Shown: in pieces, positions 35,634-44,226 of the stretch
How the letters are laid out: each line of letters begins with the position of its first letter
Position numbering within the stretch: position 1 is the first letter of the stretch
Assembly: GCF_020873875.1 (NCBI RefSeq)
Contig: NZ_JAHWGU010000006.1
Coordinates: 1 to 64,000, forward strand
Length of the DNA stretch: 64,000 bases
Reading direction: 5' to 3'
Source of the DNA: Actinoplanes sp. DH11
GTDB taxonomy: Bacteria > Actinomycetota > Actinomycetes > Mycobacteriales > Micromonosporaceae
Program-made: the position numbers and the translations under genes
Notes under the pieces: model-generated
Told to the model about the DNA's origin: nothing
The model's input: only the letters and a program-made list of their open reading frames with translations
Databases searched by the model: none

Positions 35634-36095
35634 GTGGTGCTGACTTTCGATCCTTTCCGTGAGTTCGACCGGCTCGCCGGCCAGATGCTGGGCGCCCCCG
35701 TCGCGGGTGCTGCCACGGCGGCGATGCCGATGGACCTCTACCGTTCCGGTGACCACTTCGTGCTGCACTGCGACCTCGCGGGCATCGACCCGGGTTCCGT
35801 GCAGGTGGACGTCGACGGCCGCGTGCTGACGATCCGTGCCGAACGTTCCGCCCGCACCGACGCCGACGTGCAGTGGGTTCGGCGGGAGCGGCTGACCGGG
35901 ACGTTCGAGCGGCGGCTCACCCTCGGTGACGGGCTCGACCTGGACCGGATCGCCGCTACGTGGCAGGACGGCGTGCTCACCCTGACGATCCCGGTGGCGG
36001 AGGCGGCCAAGCCGCGGCGCATCGAGATCGCCACCGGTGGCGGCGCGGTTCTGGAGGGCGCTTCGAAGGATGACAAGGCCGAACTGACCAGCTGA
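35634..36095 (+). CDS. hsp20: Hsp20/alpha-crystallin small heat-shock protein
   Basis: ATP-independent holdase chaperone of 153 residues. The alpha-crystallin domain spans about 33-130, from YRSGDHFVLHCDLAG through VDVDGRVLTIRAER to DGVLTLTIPV, followed by a short C-terminal tail. GTG 35634 is chosen because AGGAGGTG lies at 35621-35628. A CIRCE-like operator is upstream. The gene is bracketed by two copies of the 75-bp hairpin repeat about 1.1 kb apart. Confidence 0.93.
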   Translation: MVLTFDPFREFDRLAGQMLGAPVAGAATAAMPMDLYRSGDHFVLHCDLAGIDPGSVQVDVDGRVLTIRAERSARTDADVQWVRRERLTGTFERRLTLGDGLDLDRIAATWQDGVLTLTIPVAEAAKPRRIEIATGGGAVLEGASKDDKAELTS

Positions 36096-36194
36096 TCCGG
36101 TCCGGTCAGCCGAGGCCGAGCACGAGACAGAACATGAGACAGAGCACGAGGTAGGCGCCCACCGCACAAACCAGACATCTCTCCCCACACCCAT

Positions 36195-36230
36195 GATCGG
36201 GCCGGCGGTGCGCCGGCCCGATCGTTGTTC
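36195..36230 (+). terminator. Terminator hairpin downstream of hsp20
   Basis: A perfect 12-bp stem, GATCGGGCCGGC (36195-36206) with GCCGGCCCGATC (36212-36223), 5-nt loop, followed by GTTGTTC. It is about 100 bp after the hsp20 stop. Confidence 0.75.
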
Positions 36231-36489
36231 ACGGCCACCGGGTGCGTCCGCCCGCGCGTCGAGCGGCTTGTGGGCGGATCGCCTGCGGGGTGTCCCGATG
36301 GTCTTGTCAAGCAGGCAGCGCGAACGTTTCTGCCCGGTTTGCGCTGGTGGGAGGTTACGGAGCAGGGGTGCGCCGGATGTCGATGCGGCGGCGAGGCAGA
36401 GGGGTCCGGCGTGGTGTTGCTCGTCCTCGGCTCTGGTGCGATCCCCGGACAGGTGGCCGCGGCCGGTTGCGCTGGATCCGGCGGGCGGT

Positions 36490-36564
36490 GTTGATCTGCT
36501 AGCGGTGCGAAATCGCGGTTTTGACCCCTTGATCACAGCGATTTCGTAGCGCTAGCAGATCAAC
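36490..36564. repeat. 75-bp dispersed hairpin repeat, copy C
   Basis: Arms are complementary except for the central GTG/CTA; the termini are TGTTGATC...GATCAACA. The 21-nt loop contains GATCACA. Most similar to copy A. Confidence 0.93.
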
Positions 36565-36710
36565 ATCGCGCGTTCGGCGCCACCCGGCCCGGTGACAACG
36601 GATCGTGCGTACGACAGGGGCAGTCACTCATACGAGCAGTCCCAGCTGGGGGCGATCGAAAAGGCAACGGGTTACGCGCGGACCGCGTCGGGCGGGGTTA
36701 CGGTCGGACC

Positions 36711-37607
36711 GTGGAAGATCCGCAGCTGCTCTCCGCCTGGGCCGGCCATTGGACAGGTGACGGCACTGGCGTGACCGTGATCCTGCCGCCGCCGGGCACG
36801 GTCGGGTCCGGTGAGGTGCGGGGTGGAGCGCCGGCGACCCGCGAGTTCGCCCTGCTGGAACCGGCGATGCTCGTCGACCGGGTGGACGCGGTGGTGCTTT
36901 CCGGCGGTTCCGCGTTCGGGCTGGCCGCCGGCGACGGCGTGATGAACCTGCTGCGCGAGCGCGGTCTCGGCTTCCCCACCCCGCTGGGTCCGGTGCCGAT
37001 CGTCGTCGGCATGTCGATCTTCGACGGCTCGGTCGGCGGGACGCCACCTGACGCGGCGGCCGGGCGGGCTGCCGCGCTTTCCGCCTTCCGTGGGGATCAT
37101 TTCAGCGGCGGTACGGTCGGAGCCGGCACCGGGGCCACCACCGGCAAATGGCGGGGTGGCGTGGCGCCGGGCGGACTGGGCTTGGCCACCGGCCGGTGCG
37201 GCGCGGCGTCGGTGGCGGTGGTCGCCGTGGTGAACGCGTGGGGTGACGTCCTCGGTGCCGACGGGCGCCCGCTCGTGAATGCGGAAACCGGTGCGGAAAC
37301 GGGCGCGGAAGCGGGTGCGGAAACCGGTGCGGGCACCGGGCCGGTGGTTCCGTTCGGTCCGGTGAACACCACGATCGCGGTCGTCCTGACCGATGCCACG
37401 CTCAGCAAGCCGGACTGTTACCTGCTGGCCCAGAGCGGGCACACCGGGTTCGCGCGGGCTCTGCATCCGGCACATTCCCGCTACGACGGCGATGCCGTGG
37501 TGGCTCTGGCGACCGGTGCGGTGGAGGCCGATCTGGATCTGCTGCGCGCCACCGCCACCGACGTGATGGCCGAGGCGATCCGGGCGGCCGTGCCCCGACC
37601 GGCCTAG
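36711..37607 (+). CDS. P1-family (S58) peptidase, DmpA-like
   Basis: Self-processing N-terminal nucleophile aminopeptidase family, 298 residues. Characteristic blocks are VVLSGGSAFGLAAGDGVM (62-79), GAGTGATTGKWRGG and, before the predicted autocleavage site, PVNTTIAVVLTDA where Thr would be the nucleophile. Residues about 190-210 are a low-complexity ETGAETGAEAGAETGAGTG linker made by five 12-bp DNA repeats (37281-37340), just ahead of the nucleophile strand. GTG 36711 is the start. Confidence 0.88.
   Translation: MEDPQLLSAWAGHWTGDGTGVTVILPPPGTVGSGEVRGGAPATREFALLEPAMLVDRVDAVVLSGGSAFGLAAGDGVMNLLRERGLGFPTPLGPVPIVVGMSIFDGSVGGTPPDAAAGRAAALSAFRGDHFSGGTVGAGTGATTGKWRGGVAPGGLGLATGRCGAASVAVVAVVNAWGDVLGADGRPLVNAETGAETGAEAGAETGAGTGPVVPFGPVNTTIAVVLTDATLSKPDCYLLAQSGHTGFARALHPAHSRYDGDAVVALATGAVEADLDLLRATATDVMAEAIRAAVPRPA
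37281..37340. repeat. 12-bp x5 in-frame repeat in the peptidase gene
   Basis: GCGGAAACCGGT and variants repeat five times in frame, encoding (A)ETG/AEAG units. It is a length-variable linker candidate between the two halves of the peptidase. Confidence 0.88.
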
Positions 37608-37734
37608 ACAACGCGGCGGCGCCGGACGGGCGCCGGGGCATGGACCGCAGGTGTCTCGGCGGTGGGGAGGGATTAGTTGCGTCTGGGGAGGTGGTGCGCG
37701 TACTCCTGGCGGGTTTTGATGTTATGCATTAACG

Positions 37735-38739
37735 ATGTTGGTGGACTTCGCCGCGCCGGTCGCGGCCACGCCGGCCGAGGCTGAGGCGGCCGCGGTGTCG
37801 GCCGAGCAGGTCGGCTACGACGGGTTTCTGGCGGCGGAGACGCGGCACGACGTGTTCACGACGCTGGCGCTCGTGGCGCGGGCCACCGGGCAGATCAGCC
37901 TGCAGTCGGCGATCGCGGTGGCGTTCGCGCGGAACCCGATGAATGTGGCGGTGCTCGCCAACGATCTGCGGCTGATCAGTGAGGGCCGGTTCCGGCTGGG
38001 GCTGGGTTCGCAGGTCAAGCCGCATATCGAGCGGCGGTTCTCGATGCCGTGGAGCAGTCCGGCGGCGCGGATGGAGGAGTTCGTCGGGGCGTTGCGGGCG
38101 ATCTGGCACTCGTGGGCGACCGGGGATCGGCTGATGTTCCGTGGCGCGTTCTACAAGCACACCGTGATGACCGATTTCTTCAATCCGGGCCCTAATCCGT
38201 ACGGGAACCCGCCCGTCGAGTTGGCCGCGGTCGGCGAGCGGATGGTCGCCGTGGCGGGCCGGGTCGCGGACGGGATGCTCGTGCATCCGCTGACCAGTAA
38301 GGATTATCTGTGGCAGCGGATTTTGCCGTGTCTGCGCGAGGCCCGCGGCGGCAGCCTGGACGGGTTCACCCTGCAGATGAGCGCCATGGTGGTGCTCGGC
38401 GCGGACCCGGTGCAGCGGGCCCGCGCCGAGGAGGCGGTGCGGGGGCAGATCGCGTTCTACGCGTCCACGCCGTCGTACCGGCCGGTGCTCGAGGTGCACG
38501 GCTGGTCCGAGCTGGCGGACCGGCTGAACGTGCTGTCCCGGCGCCAGGAGTGGGCCGAGATGGCGGCTCTGATCGGCGACGACGTGCTGGACGCCTTCGC
38601 GGTGGCCGGTGACGCGGCGGCGGTTGCGGCCGGCTTGAAGGCGCGGTTCGGCACGGCGATCGACCGGGTGTCGCTCTACACGCCGTACGAGGCCGACCGC
38701 TACCAGATCGCCGCCGTGCGGAGCGCTATTCGCGCGTGA
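37735..38739 (+). CDS. LLM-class F420-dependent oxidoreductase
   Basis: Luciferase-like protein of 334 residues (TIGR03617-like). Features include AEQVGYDGFLAAETRHDVFT near the N-terminus, ISLQSAIAVAFARNPMNVA, and GRFRLGLGSQVKPHIERRFS with the typical LGLG(S/T)Q turn. The next conserved block is SMPWSSPAARMEEFVGALRA. Substrate unknown. ATG 37735 lies behind an AT-rich stretch (TTATGCATTAAC). It overlaps the 3' end of the convergent DUF427 gene by 14 bp. Confidence 0.88.
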   Translation: MLVDFAAPVAATPAEAEAAAVSAEQVGYDGFLAAETRHDVFTTLALVARATGQISLQSAIAVAFARNPMNVAVLANDLRLISEGRFRLGLGSQVKPHIERRFSMPWSSPAARMEEFVGALRAIWHSWATGDRLMFRGAFYKHTVMTDFFNPGPNPYGNPPVELAAVGERMVAVAGRVADGMLVHPLTSKDYLWQRILPCLREARGGSLDGFTLQMSAMVVLGADPVQRARAEEAVRGQIAFYASTPSYRPVLEVHGWSELADRLNVLSRRQEWAEMAALIGDDVLDAFAVAGDAAAVAAGLKARFGTAIDRVSLYTPYEADRYQIAAVRSAIRA

Positions 38740-39106
38740 CCTCGACCGAGTCGACGCGGTCCGGGTAGAACGCGATGTGGTTCGTGATGGGCGCGACGGC
38801 GTCGAAGGGTGCCGTGTACTCCCAGATGGCGTCGACCGATTTCGACCCTCCGGCCGGGATCGAGTAGTAGCCGGCGTCGCCCTTGTAGGGGCAGTAGCTG
38901 GTGGTCTCGGTACGCTCCAGAAGCGACTGATCCACATCGGCCAGCGGAATGTACGGGACCGGCGGGTAGTCCGCCTCCTGCAGCATCAGCGCGTTCCTGC
39001 TGTCGGCCACCACCTTGCCGGCCACCGTGACCACGATCCGGTCGTTGCTCGGCTTGATCGTGATCGGGTGGTCCGGTCCGGGCTGGAGCCGCGGTTTGCT
39101 GGTCAT
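38726..39106 (-). CDS. DUF427 domain protein
   Basis: 126-residue DUF427 protein with the characteristic SYCPYKGDAGYYS and WEYTAPFDAVAPITNHIAFY blocks. Function is unknown; the family is common in actinobacteria. It is divergent from the ybaK-like gene with only 34 bp between starts. Its last 14 bp overlap the LLM gene. Confidence 0.9.
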   Translation of the reverse strand: MTSKPRLQPGPDHPITIKPSNDRIVVTVAGKVVADSRNALMLQEADYPPVPYIPLADVDQSLLERTETTSYCPYKGDAGYYSIPAGGSKSVDAIWEYTAPFDAVAPITNHIAFYPDRVDSVEVTRE

Positions 39107-39123
39107 GACGTTCCCCTCTCCGG

Positions 39124-39140
39124 TTGACTATCCTGATCTT
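39124..39140 (+). promoter_or_regulatory. Compact promoter of the ybaK-like gene
   Basis: TATCCT (39129-39134) ends six bases before GTG 39141, which predicts a leaderless or nearly leaderless mRNA. No Shine-Dalgarno sequence is present. The 34-bp divergent gap must hold both promoters. Confidence 0.45.
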
Positions 39141-39596
39141 GTGACGAACTCCGCCATCGCCGCCGCCACTGCCGCCGGTCTCCATCATGACGTGGTCACC
39201 CACGGACCGGTGAACAGCGTCGAGGAGGCGGCCGCCGCGCAGGGTGTCGAGGTGCGCGACCTGGTGAAGACGCTCGTGGTGCGCCGGGCCGAGGGGGAGT
39301 ACCTGTTCGTGCTCGTCCCCGGTGACCGGTCGATCTCGTGGCCGAAGCTGCGCGCGCTGCTCGGGGTGAGCCGGCTGTCGATGCCGGACGCGGCCACCGC
39401 GAAGGAGGCTACCGGGTACGAGCGGGGCACGATCACACCGTTCGGCTCGGTCACGGCGTGGCCGGTGGTCGCCGACGAACGTACCCGGGGGCGCACGATC
39501 AGTCTCGGTGCGGGCGAGCGCGGGCTGGGGTTGCGCGTCGCCGCGGACGAGGCTGTCGCGGCACTCGGGGGCACGTTCGCCGACGTGACCGAGTAG
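39141..39596 (+). CDS. YbaK/ProX-type aminoacyl-tRNA deacylase
   Basis: YbaK/EbsC-fold protein of 151 residues, likely a trans-editing deacylase that hydrolyses mischarged tRNA such as Cys-tRNAPro. Conserved parts are DLVKTLVVR with the catalytic lysine region, GDRSISWPKLR and GYERGTITPFG. GTG 39141 is supported by a -10 element just upstream. The gene ends ...FADVTE-stop within the first unit of a 19-bp tandem array. Confidence 0.88.
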   Translation: MTNSAIAAATAAGLHHDVVTHGPVNSVEEAAAAQGVEVRDLVKTLVVRRAEGEYLFVLVPGDRSISWPKLRALLGVSRLSMPDAATAKEATGYERGTITPFGSVTAWPVVADERTRGRTISLGAGERGLGLRVAADEAVAALGGTFADVTE

Positions 39597-39685
39597 AACC
39601 GGCGTGACCGAGTAGAACCGGCGTGACCGAGTAGAACCGGCGTGGCCGAGTAGAACCGGCGTGACCGAGCAGAACCGGCGTGACC
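39585..39685. repeat. 19-bp x5 tandem repeat starting at the ybaK stop codon
   Basis: Units begin at 39585, 39604, 39623, 39642 and 39661, each GTGACCGAGTAGAACCGGC with single changes in units 4 and 5, followed by a partial GTGACC. The gene's TAG (39594-39596) is in unit 1, so the last four codons plus stop were multiplied. Confidence 0.96.
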
Positions 39686-39694
39686 AGGTAGGCG

Positions 39695-40549
<855 letters not shown>

Positions 40550-40562
40550 GTCTGCTCCTCAG

Positions 40563-40617
40563 CAACCGAACTGATCAGCCAGGACGCCCCGGGCTGAAAC
40601 AACCGAACTGATCAGCC
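40563..40617. repeat. 18-bp direct repeat upstream of the NmrA gene
   Basis: CAACCGAACTGATCAGCC occurs at 40563-40580 and 40600-40617 (period 37), with a partial third ACTGATCAAC at 40629-40638. It lies immediately 5' of the NmrA-like gene and could be a duplicated operator half-site region. Confidence 0.75.
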
Positions 40618-40666
40618 CGGGACCCGGGACTGATCAACGCCTCAGCGAAGCGCTGCCTCTGAGAAT

Positions 40667-40707
40667 GCACTAACTTTTTGAAAGTGCCAACTCCGAGGCG
40701 GTATCGT
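40667..40707 (+). promoter_or_regulatory. HxlR operator and leaderless promoter
   Basis: GCACT (40667-40671) and AGTGC (40683-40687) flank CTTTTTGAAAG, an extended imperfect palindrome. TTGAAA (40678-40683) and TATCGT (40702-40707) are spaced 18 bp apart and place the transcript start at about ATG 40715. The regulator probably binds here to control itself and the divergent oxidoreductase. Confidence 0.55.
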
Positions 40708-40714
40708 CTACGTC

Positions 40715-41092
40715 ATGACCGATCCGGTTGACGACCTGATCCCCAGCGTGTTCGCCCGCGACTGCGCCTCCCGCGGCGTCTTCGCCGACGTGACCGGGCG
40801 CTGGGGCGGGCTCGCCCTGGCCGCCCTGCACGAGGGGCCGCACCGGTTCAACGCCCTGCGCCGCCGCGTCGACGGGGTGAGCGAGAAGATGCTGGCCCAG
40901 ACCTTGCAGGCACTGGAACGGGACGGCCTGGTCCGGCGCGAGGTGCAGGCCACCATCCCGCCGCGGGTCGAATACAGCCTCACCGACCTCGGCGCGCGGG
41001 CCGCGGCCAAGCTGGTCGAGCTGATCGAGTTACTGGAAGGTGAGATCAACGCCATGCGTGCGGCACAGGAGGCGTACGACGCGGTGCGATAG
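40715..41092 (+). CDS. HxlR-family transcriptional regulator
   Basis: Winged-helix regulator of 125 residues: GRWGGLALAALHEGPHRFNA, then LRRRVDGVSEKMLAQTLQAL (recognition helix) and the wing VPPRVEYSLT-type sequence (here IPPRVEYSLTDLG). An N-terminal Cys (DCASRG) is where many redox-sensing HxlR proteins carry their reactive thiol. It is divergent from the NmrA-like oxidoreductase it probably controls. Confidence 0.92.
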   Translation: MTDPVDDLIPSVFARDCASRGVFADVTGRWGGLALAALHEGPHRFNALRRRVDGVSEKMLAQTLQALERDGLVRREVQATIPPRVEYSLTDLGARAAAKLVELIELLEGEINAMRAAQEAYDAVR

Positions 41093-41102
41093 GTTCCGAC
41101 GT

Positions 41103-41447
41103 GTGACTTCGCCGATCAACACTGACGTACCGCCCTCCGGCACCGGCTGCGCCGAATGCCTCGCCGCCGGCGGCTGGTGGTTCCACCTGCGCCGATGCGC
41201 CGAGTGCGGCCACGTCGGCTGCTGCGACACCTCTCCCTCGCAGCACGCCACCGCGCACTGGAAGAGCACCGGGCACCCGGTCATCCAGTCCTTCGAGCCC
41301 GGTGAGGACTGGTACTGGAACTTCGACACCGAGGAGGCCGGCGGCGGCCCGGAGCTGGCTCCGCCGACCAGCCGCCCGGCCGATCAGCCGGTGCCCGGAC
41401 CGGCCGGCGCGGTTCCCGCGGATTGGCGCGAGAAGATCCACCGCTGA
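41103..41447 (+). CDS. UBP-type zinc-finger protein
   Basis: 114-residue protein dominated by a ZnF-UBP fold with metal ligands in CAECLAAGGWWFHLRRCAEC, GHVGCCDTS and HATAHWKSTGHP. In eukaryotes this domain binds free ubiquitin C-termini; the bacterial role is unknown. GTG 41103 is chosen; the preceding in-frame sequence is Arg-rich and overlaps the HxlR gene. Confidence 0.88.
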   Translation: MTSPINTDVPPSGTGCAECLAAGGWWFHLRRCAECGHVGCCDTSPSQHATAHWKSTGHPVIQSFEPGEDWYWNFDTEEAGGGPELAPPTSRPADQPVPGPAGAVPADWREKIHR

Positions 41448-41557
41448 CCTAGGATGGGATAGTCCGCTTCGGGACTTCCTGCCCGGCGAAACTTCAGTCC
41501 TCAGATGCTTCCCCGTGTGGCCGATGGAAGGTGCGTCGGACCACGGATGGAGGGCAG

Positions 41558-43117
41558 ATGCGCGGATTGCAGAACATCGGCACAGCCAAACGGCTGAGTG
41601 CCATCGTCGCCACGGGCGCTGTCGCGCTCGGCTCGATGGCGACGATCACCCTGATCGGGCAGGAGTCGCTGGCGGACCAGGCTGAGGAGATCCGCAGCCT
41701 GGAGGCCGGCCTCGCCGCGCTCAACCACCTCAACAACCGGCAGAGCGAGCTCAAGGTCGACGCGTACCGGGCGGCTCTCGGGCACGACGTGCTCGGCGAC
41801 GTGAAGGACGACGTGGCGTCGGCGGTCGAGGCCGCCGACAAGGTCGTCGCTTCCGGCCTGCCGGCGAACATCGTGACCGAGTTCAACGGCTACCGGCGTG
41901 ACTTCGAGGCGTTCAACACCTTCATCACCGACTTCGTCGCGGCCGGCGTGGCCGACCCCAAGTCGGTCGTCGGCCGCACGGACGAGATCGCCGAGCGCAA
42001 CGACACGACCGACACGGAACTGGACACCCTCACCGAGTCGGTCGAGGCCCAGGTCGCCGCGCAACGAACCGAGATGGCCGATACGAAGTCGTCGGTGCGG
42101 AACACGGCGATCTTCGTGGCGCTTGCCGCGCTCGCGCTGCTGATCGGCATGGCGATCCCGATGGTCCGGTCGATCCTCGGCCCCATCCGTAAGCTCGGCG
42201 TGGTCATCGACGCCCTCGACCGCGGCGACCTGACCGTGCGCAGCGGCATCACCAGCCGCGACGAACTGGGCGTGATGGCCGCCGGCCTGGACCGTTCGCT
42301 GGACAAGGTGCGCGACTCGATGCGGACCATCGCGCTGGACGCGGACAAGCTGGCGGTCGCGTCGACCGAGTTGGCCTCCGTCTCCGGCCAGATCGCCGAC
42401 GCGGTGGACAACACCGACCGGCAGAGCAGTTCCGCCTCGATCGAGGCCGACGAGATCTCCCGCAACGTGCAGTCCGTCGCCGCCGGCTCCGAGGAGATGG
42501 GCCTGTCGATCCGGGAGATCTCCCGCAACGCCGCCGACGCCGCCCAGGTCGCCTCGATCGCGGTCTCCGAGGCCGCCAGTGCCACCCAGACCATCCGCAA
42601 GCTCGGCGAGTCGTCCGCCGAGATCGGCAACGTCATCAAGCTGATCACCAGCATCGCCGAGCAGACCAACCTGCTCGCCCTGAACGCCACCATCGAGGCG
42701 GCTCGCGCCGGCGACGCCGGCAAGGGTTTCGCCGTGGTCGCCAGCGAGGTCAAGGACCTGGCCCAGGAGACCGCCCGCGCCACCGAGGACATCGGTGCCC
42801 GGGTCACCGCGATCCAGCAGGACACCGGCGGCGCGGTCGAGGTCATCAACCGCATCTCCGAGGTCATCGCGCAGATCAACGACTTCCAGACCACCATCGC
42901 CTCGGCGGTGGAGGAGCAGACCGCCACCACCGGCGAGATGTCGCGCAGCATCGCCGAGGTGGCCGCCGGCTCCAGCCGGATCGCCGCCAACATCAGCGAC
43001 GTCTCGTCGGCGAGCGCGGCCACCGTCGGCGGTGTCGCGCAGACCCGCGCCGCCAGCGAGGAGGTCTCCCGGACCGCCGAGGAGCTGCGCAACCTGGTCG
43101 GCGCCTTCCGGTTCTGA
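41558..43117 (+). CDS. Methyl-accepting chemotaxis protein
   Basis: Transmembrane chemoreceptor of 519 residues from ATG 41558. TM1 is at about 12-33, then a four-helix-bundle-like extracellular domain to about 170, TM2 at about 178-198, HAMP, and a cytoplasmic signalling domain with the conserved hairpin tip [18 protein letters not shown] near residue 370. GGAGGG precedes the ATG. No che operon is adjacent, so it is an orphan receptor. An upstream GTG at 41531 is possible but lacks a ribosome site. Confidence 0.92.
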   Translation: MRGLQNIGTAKRLSAIVATGAVALGSMATITLIGQESLADQAEEIRSLEAGLAALNHLNNRQSELKVDAYRAALGHDVLGDVKDDVASAVEAADKVVASGLPANIVTEFNGYRRDFEAFNTFITDFVAAGVADPKSVVGRTDEIAERNDTTDTELDTLTESVEAQVAAQRTEMADTKSSVRNTAIFVALAALALLIGMAIPMVRSILGPIRKLGVVIDALDRGDLTVRSGITSRDELGVMAAGLDRSLDKVRDSMRTIALDADKLAVASTELASVSGQIADAVDNTDRQSSSASIEADEISRNVQSVAAGSEEMGLSIREISRNAADAAQVASIAVSEAASATQTIRKLGESSAEIGNVIKLITSIAEQTNLLALNATIEAARAGDAGKGFAVVASEVKDLAQETARATEDIGARVTAIQQDTGGAVEVINRISEVIAQINDFQTTIASAVEEQTATTGEMSRSIAEVAAGSSRIAANISDVSSASAATVGGVAQTRAASEEVSRTAEELRNLVGAFRF

Positions 43118-43133
43118 GCCGTACGCACGAGCG

Positions 43134-43167
43134 AGGCCGGTCGCCCCTTGGGCGGCCGGCCTTTTCT
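43134..43167 (+). terminator. Terminator after the chemoreceptor gene
   Basis: A 12-bp stem with one G-U pair (43134-43145 with 43149-43160), a tight loop and TTTTCTC. It starts 17 bp after the stop codon. Confidence 0.85.
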
Positions 43168-43200
43168 CATGTCCCCGGGAGCGGGGCCGATGGGGGAGAC

Positions 43201-44226
43201 ATGCGTACGGTGATCGACGACTCGTTGCTGTCGCGCCGTCGCACGATCGAGACCGCCGCCCTGGTGGCCCGCACCGTTGGATTGATCTACACGCTCGCCT
43301 ACACCCTCGGCTCCGGTGGCTGGGCGGGCCCGCCGCTGAGCGCCGGCATGCTGGCCGCCTGCTGGCTCGGGATCGGCGCGATGTCGGCCGCCGACGTGTT
43401 CGCCTGGGCCGCGCGCCGCCGGCCGCGGTCGCACCGGTACCCGATGTTCAGCGCGCTGCAGGTCGCCCTCGACACGCTGACCATCGTCATGTTCGTGGTG
43501 CTCACCACGCGGGAGAGCCCGCAGACCACCTGGCCGCTGCTCAGCCTCGCCATCTGTGTCGCCGCTGTCCGGCACCGGCTCGCCGGGGCGCTGACGGTTT
43601 TCGCGCTGTCGTCGGCCGCGTTCCTGCTGCTGGTCCCGGAGTCGCCCGACCACGCCTTCGTGATCGGTGTGAACCTGATGATCGCGGTGATCACCGGCAC
43701 CCAGTCGTCGGCCTTCGCCCGCCAGCTCACCACCCTGCAGAGGATCCGGGCGGCGCTGCACCACCAGGCCAACCACGACCCGCTCACCGGGTTGCCGAAC
43801 CGGGGCCGGCTGGCCGACCACGCGGACCGGCACACCGGGCAGCCCTTCGCCGTGCTGCTGCTCGACCTGAACGGCTTCAAACAGGTAAACGACACGCACG
43901 GGCATGCCGCCGGTGACCTGCTCCTGCGGGAGATCGGCGGCCGGCTGAGCGGCGTGCTGCGCGACGGGGATCTGGCCGGCCGGCTCGGTGGCGACGAGTT
44001 TCTGGTACTGCTGCCGGATGCCGGTGACGCCGAGGCCGCCGGCGTCGCCGACCGGATCCGCCAGGTGGTGCGTCGTCCGGTCAGGCTCGGCGACGGCCGC
44101 GAGGTGACGGTCGGGGTGAGCGTCGGACAGGCCCTGCGTGCGGCCGGCTCCGACGTCTCCCTCGAGGCGCTCACCGCCGAGGCGGACGCCGCGATGTACC
44201 GCGACAAGCGCAAGCTCGCCGCCTGA
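43201..44226 (+). CDS. Membrane-bound GGDEF diguanylate cyclase
   Basis: Protein of 341 residues. An N-terminal membrane region has about six hydrophobic segments (about 20-180), followed by a GGDEF domain (about 190-340) with NHDPLTGLPNR and the intact active site GGDEF near residue 263. It should make c-di-GMP from GTP. No RxxD inhibitory site is obvious upstream of the signature. The ATG follows a terminator and GGGGGAG. Confidence 0.9.
   Translation: MRTVIDDSLLSRRRTIETAALVARTVGLIYTLAYTLGSGGWAGPPLSAGMLAACWLGIGAMSAADVFAWAARRRPRSHRYPMFSALQVALDTLTIVMFVVLTTRESPQTTWPLLSLAICVAAVRHRLAGALTVFALSSAAFLLLVPESPDHAFVIGVNLMIAVITGTQSSAFARQLTTLQRIRAALHHQANHDPLTGLPNRGRLADHADRHTGQPFAVLLLDLNGFKQVNDTHGHAAGDLLLREIGGRLSGVLRDGDLAGRLGGDEFLVLLPDAGDAEAAGVADRIRQVVRRPVRLGDGREVTVGVSVGQALRAAGSDVSLEALTAEADAAMYRDKRKLAA

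Larger units (their letters stand above)
36096..36710. other. 615-bp intergenic stretch after hsp20
   Basis: Holds imperfect GAGCACGAGACAG direct repeats (about 36118-36150), a terminator-like hairpin (36195-36223) and hairpin repeat copy C (36490-36564). No protein-coding gene is supported. Confidence 0.6.

Noticed and set aside
39585..39685. Possible CRISPR array
   Set aside because: The 19-bp units are directly adjacent with no spacers and no cas genes nearby; it is a simple tandem repeat. The same applies to the arrays at 27371, 35137 and 52800.
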